Source of the DNA: Bacteroidota bacterium
GTDB lineage: Bacteria > Bacteroidota > Ignavibacteria > Ignavibacteriales > Ignavibacteriaceae
Reading direction: 5' to 3'
DNA: 5,757 nucleotides
Assembly: GCA_023433685.1 (NCBI GenBank)
Contig: JAEYUD010000282.1
Coordinates: 1 to 5,757 of the forward strand
Shown here: positions 5,166 through 5,757 of the stretch, in pieces
Layout: every line of letters begins with the position of its first letter
Position numbering within the stretch: the first letter of the stretch is position 1
The notes under the pieces: model-generated
The model's database searches: none
Told to the model about the DNA's origin: nothing
The model's input: the letters and a program-made list of their open reading frames with translations, nothing else
Made by a program: the position numbers and the translations under genes

Positions 5166-5757
5166 ATGTCTGATGAGATCAAAATACCCAGGGAGTTGAT
5201 AGACAAGTTAGCGGATTCGCGGAAGATAGTTTTCTTCACGGGTTCAGGTGTGAGCGCGGAGAGCGGCATTCCCACTTTTAGAGGGGATGACGGGCTCTGG
5301 AAGCGGTTCAGCGCACAGGAACTCGCGAACTTTGACTCTTTTATGCGCAACCCCGATCTTGTGTGGGAGTGGTACCAGTACAGGCGGAGGATCATACATG
5401 ATTCACAGCCAAATGAGGGGCACCACGCGTTGGTCAACTTCGAAAAATACTTTGATGTAACTGTTGTAACACAAAACGTTGATAACCTGCATCAAAGAGC
5501 CGGCAGTAAGCGAGTGCTTGAACTTCACGGCAATATTACCAGAAACAAATGTGTTCAGTGCGGCGAGTTCTTCAATGGTGAAATAGCCATTGAAGAGAAA
5601 AAACCACCACACTGCGCGTGTGGCGGTCTCATAAGACCCGATGTGGTATGGTTCGGTGAGAACCTGCCAGAAGGCGTTTATGAGCAGGCCGAAGAAAAGT
5701 GCGAGTCGTGCGATATCATGTTCGTTGTCGGCACTTCAGGTGTGGTGTATCCGGCAG
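5166..5757 (+). CDS. cobB: Class III (CobB/SIRT5-like) NAD-dependent lysine deacylase, C-terminus outside the window
   Basis: An open frame from the ATG at 5166 runs to the right edge, giving 197 residues of a protein that is usually about 230-250 long. All core sirtuin motifs are present. The NAD loop is GSGVSAESGIPTFRG (26-40), TQNVDNLH contains Q103, N104 and D106, and the catalytic His is H121 in ELHGN. The zinc ligands are C129-x2-C132 and C150-x-C152, and IRPDVVWFGE follows. The C-x-C second pair and the Y70-x-x-R73 motif (WYQYRR) mark class III, whose members remove succinyl or malonyl groups as well as acetyl groups from lysines in the cytosol, releasing nicotinamide and O-acyl-ADP-ribose. 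One oddity is S27 where most sirtuins have Ala (GAGxS). The start leaves the usual short helix before the NAD loop. The only Shine-Dalgarno-like site, GGGAG at 5148-5152, is 13 nt away, longer than ideal. It stands after a terminator, so it has its own promoter, which I could not identify with confidence. Confidence 0.93.
   Translation, partial: MSDEIKIPRELIDKLADSRKIVFFTGSGVSAESGIPTFRGDDGLWKRFSAQELANFDSFMRNPDLVWEWYQYRRRIIHDSQPNEGHHALVNFEKYFDVTVVTQNVDNLHQRAGSKRVLELHGNITRNKCVQCGEFFNGEIAIEEKKPPHCACGGLIRPDVVWFGENLPEGVYEQAEEKCESCDIMFVVGTSGVVYPA

Overview
The window carries five protein-coding genes, three complete and two cut by the window edges, and no RNA genes, insertion sequences or CRISPR arrays that I can see. 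The style suggests the Bacteroidota/Chlorobiota/Ignavibacteriota group. The evidence is a soluble PAS hybrid histidine kinase with an SHDLRGP H-box, a DUF4097-type beta-helix lipoprotein, an RMDN-like periplasmic TPR protein, moderate base composition, and promoters that loosely fit the TTTG / TAnnTTTG pattern. Several genes have recognisable Shine-Dalgarno sites, which fits the Chlorobi/Ignavibacteria side better than Bacteroidia. This placement is inference, not a database result.

Layout. Positions 1-1123 (minus strand) hold the N-terminal 374 residues of a multi-pass GT39/ArnT-like (PMT_2) glycosyltransferase whose 3' end lies beyond the left edge. A 179-bp divergent intergenic region with a perfect inverted repeat and a candidate promoter separates it from a plus-strand gene (1303-2241) for a predicted lipoprotein. 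That protein is mostly a regular 18-residue TSGG repeat, read as a parallel beta-helix. It ends in a strong intrinsic terminator (2275-2303). Next come a PAS-PAS-HisKA-HATPase-receiver hybrid kinase (2373-4184) and, 27 bp later, an exported TPR protein (4212-4982), probably one operon. A 7-bp tandem repeat and a second intrinsic terminator (5053-5079) close that unit. The window ends with the first 197 codons of a class III (CobB/SIRT5-like) sirtuin starting at 5166, preceded by a pair of 10-bp direct repeats.

How the genes fit together. Only the kinase/TPR pair looks co-transcribed. The others are separate units bounded by terminators or divergent orientation. The glycosyltransferase and the lipoprotein act at the envelope. 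The kinase is cytosolic and has no partner regulator in the window; its own receiver has lost several switch residues. The sirtuin is a likely housekeeping NAD-dependent lysine deacylase. I do not see a clear novel defence or mobile system. The points most worth a second look are the near-perfect beta-helix periodicity, the degenerate receiver, the RMDN-like TPR partner gene, and three small repeat structures between genes.
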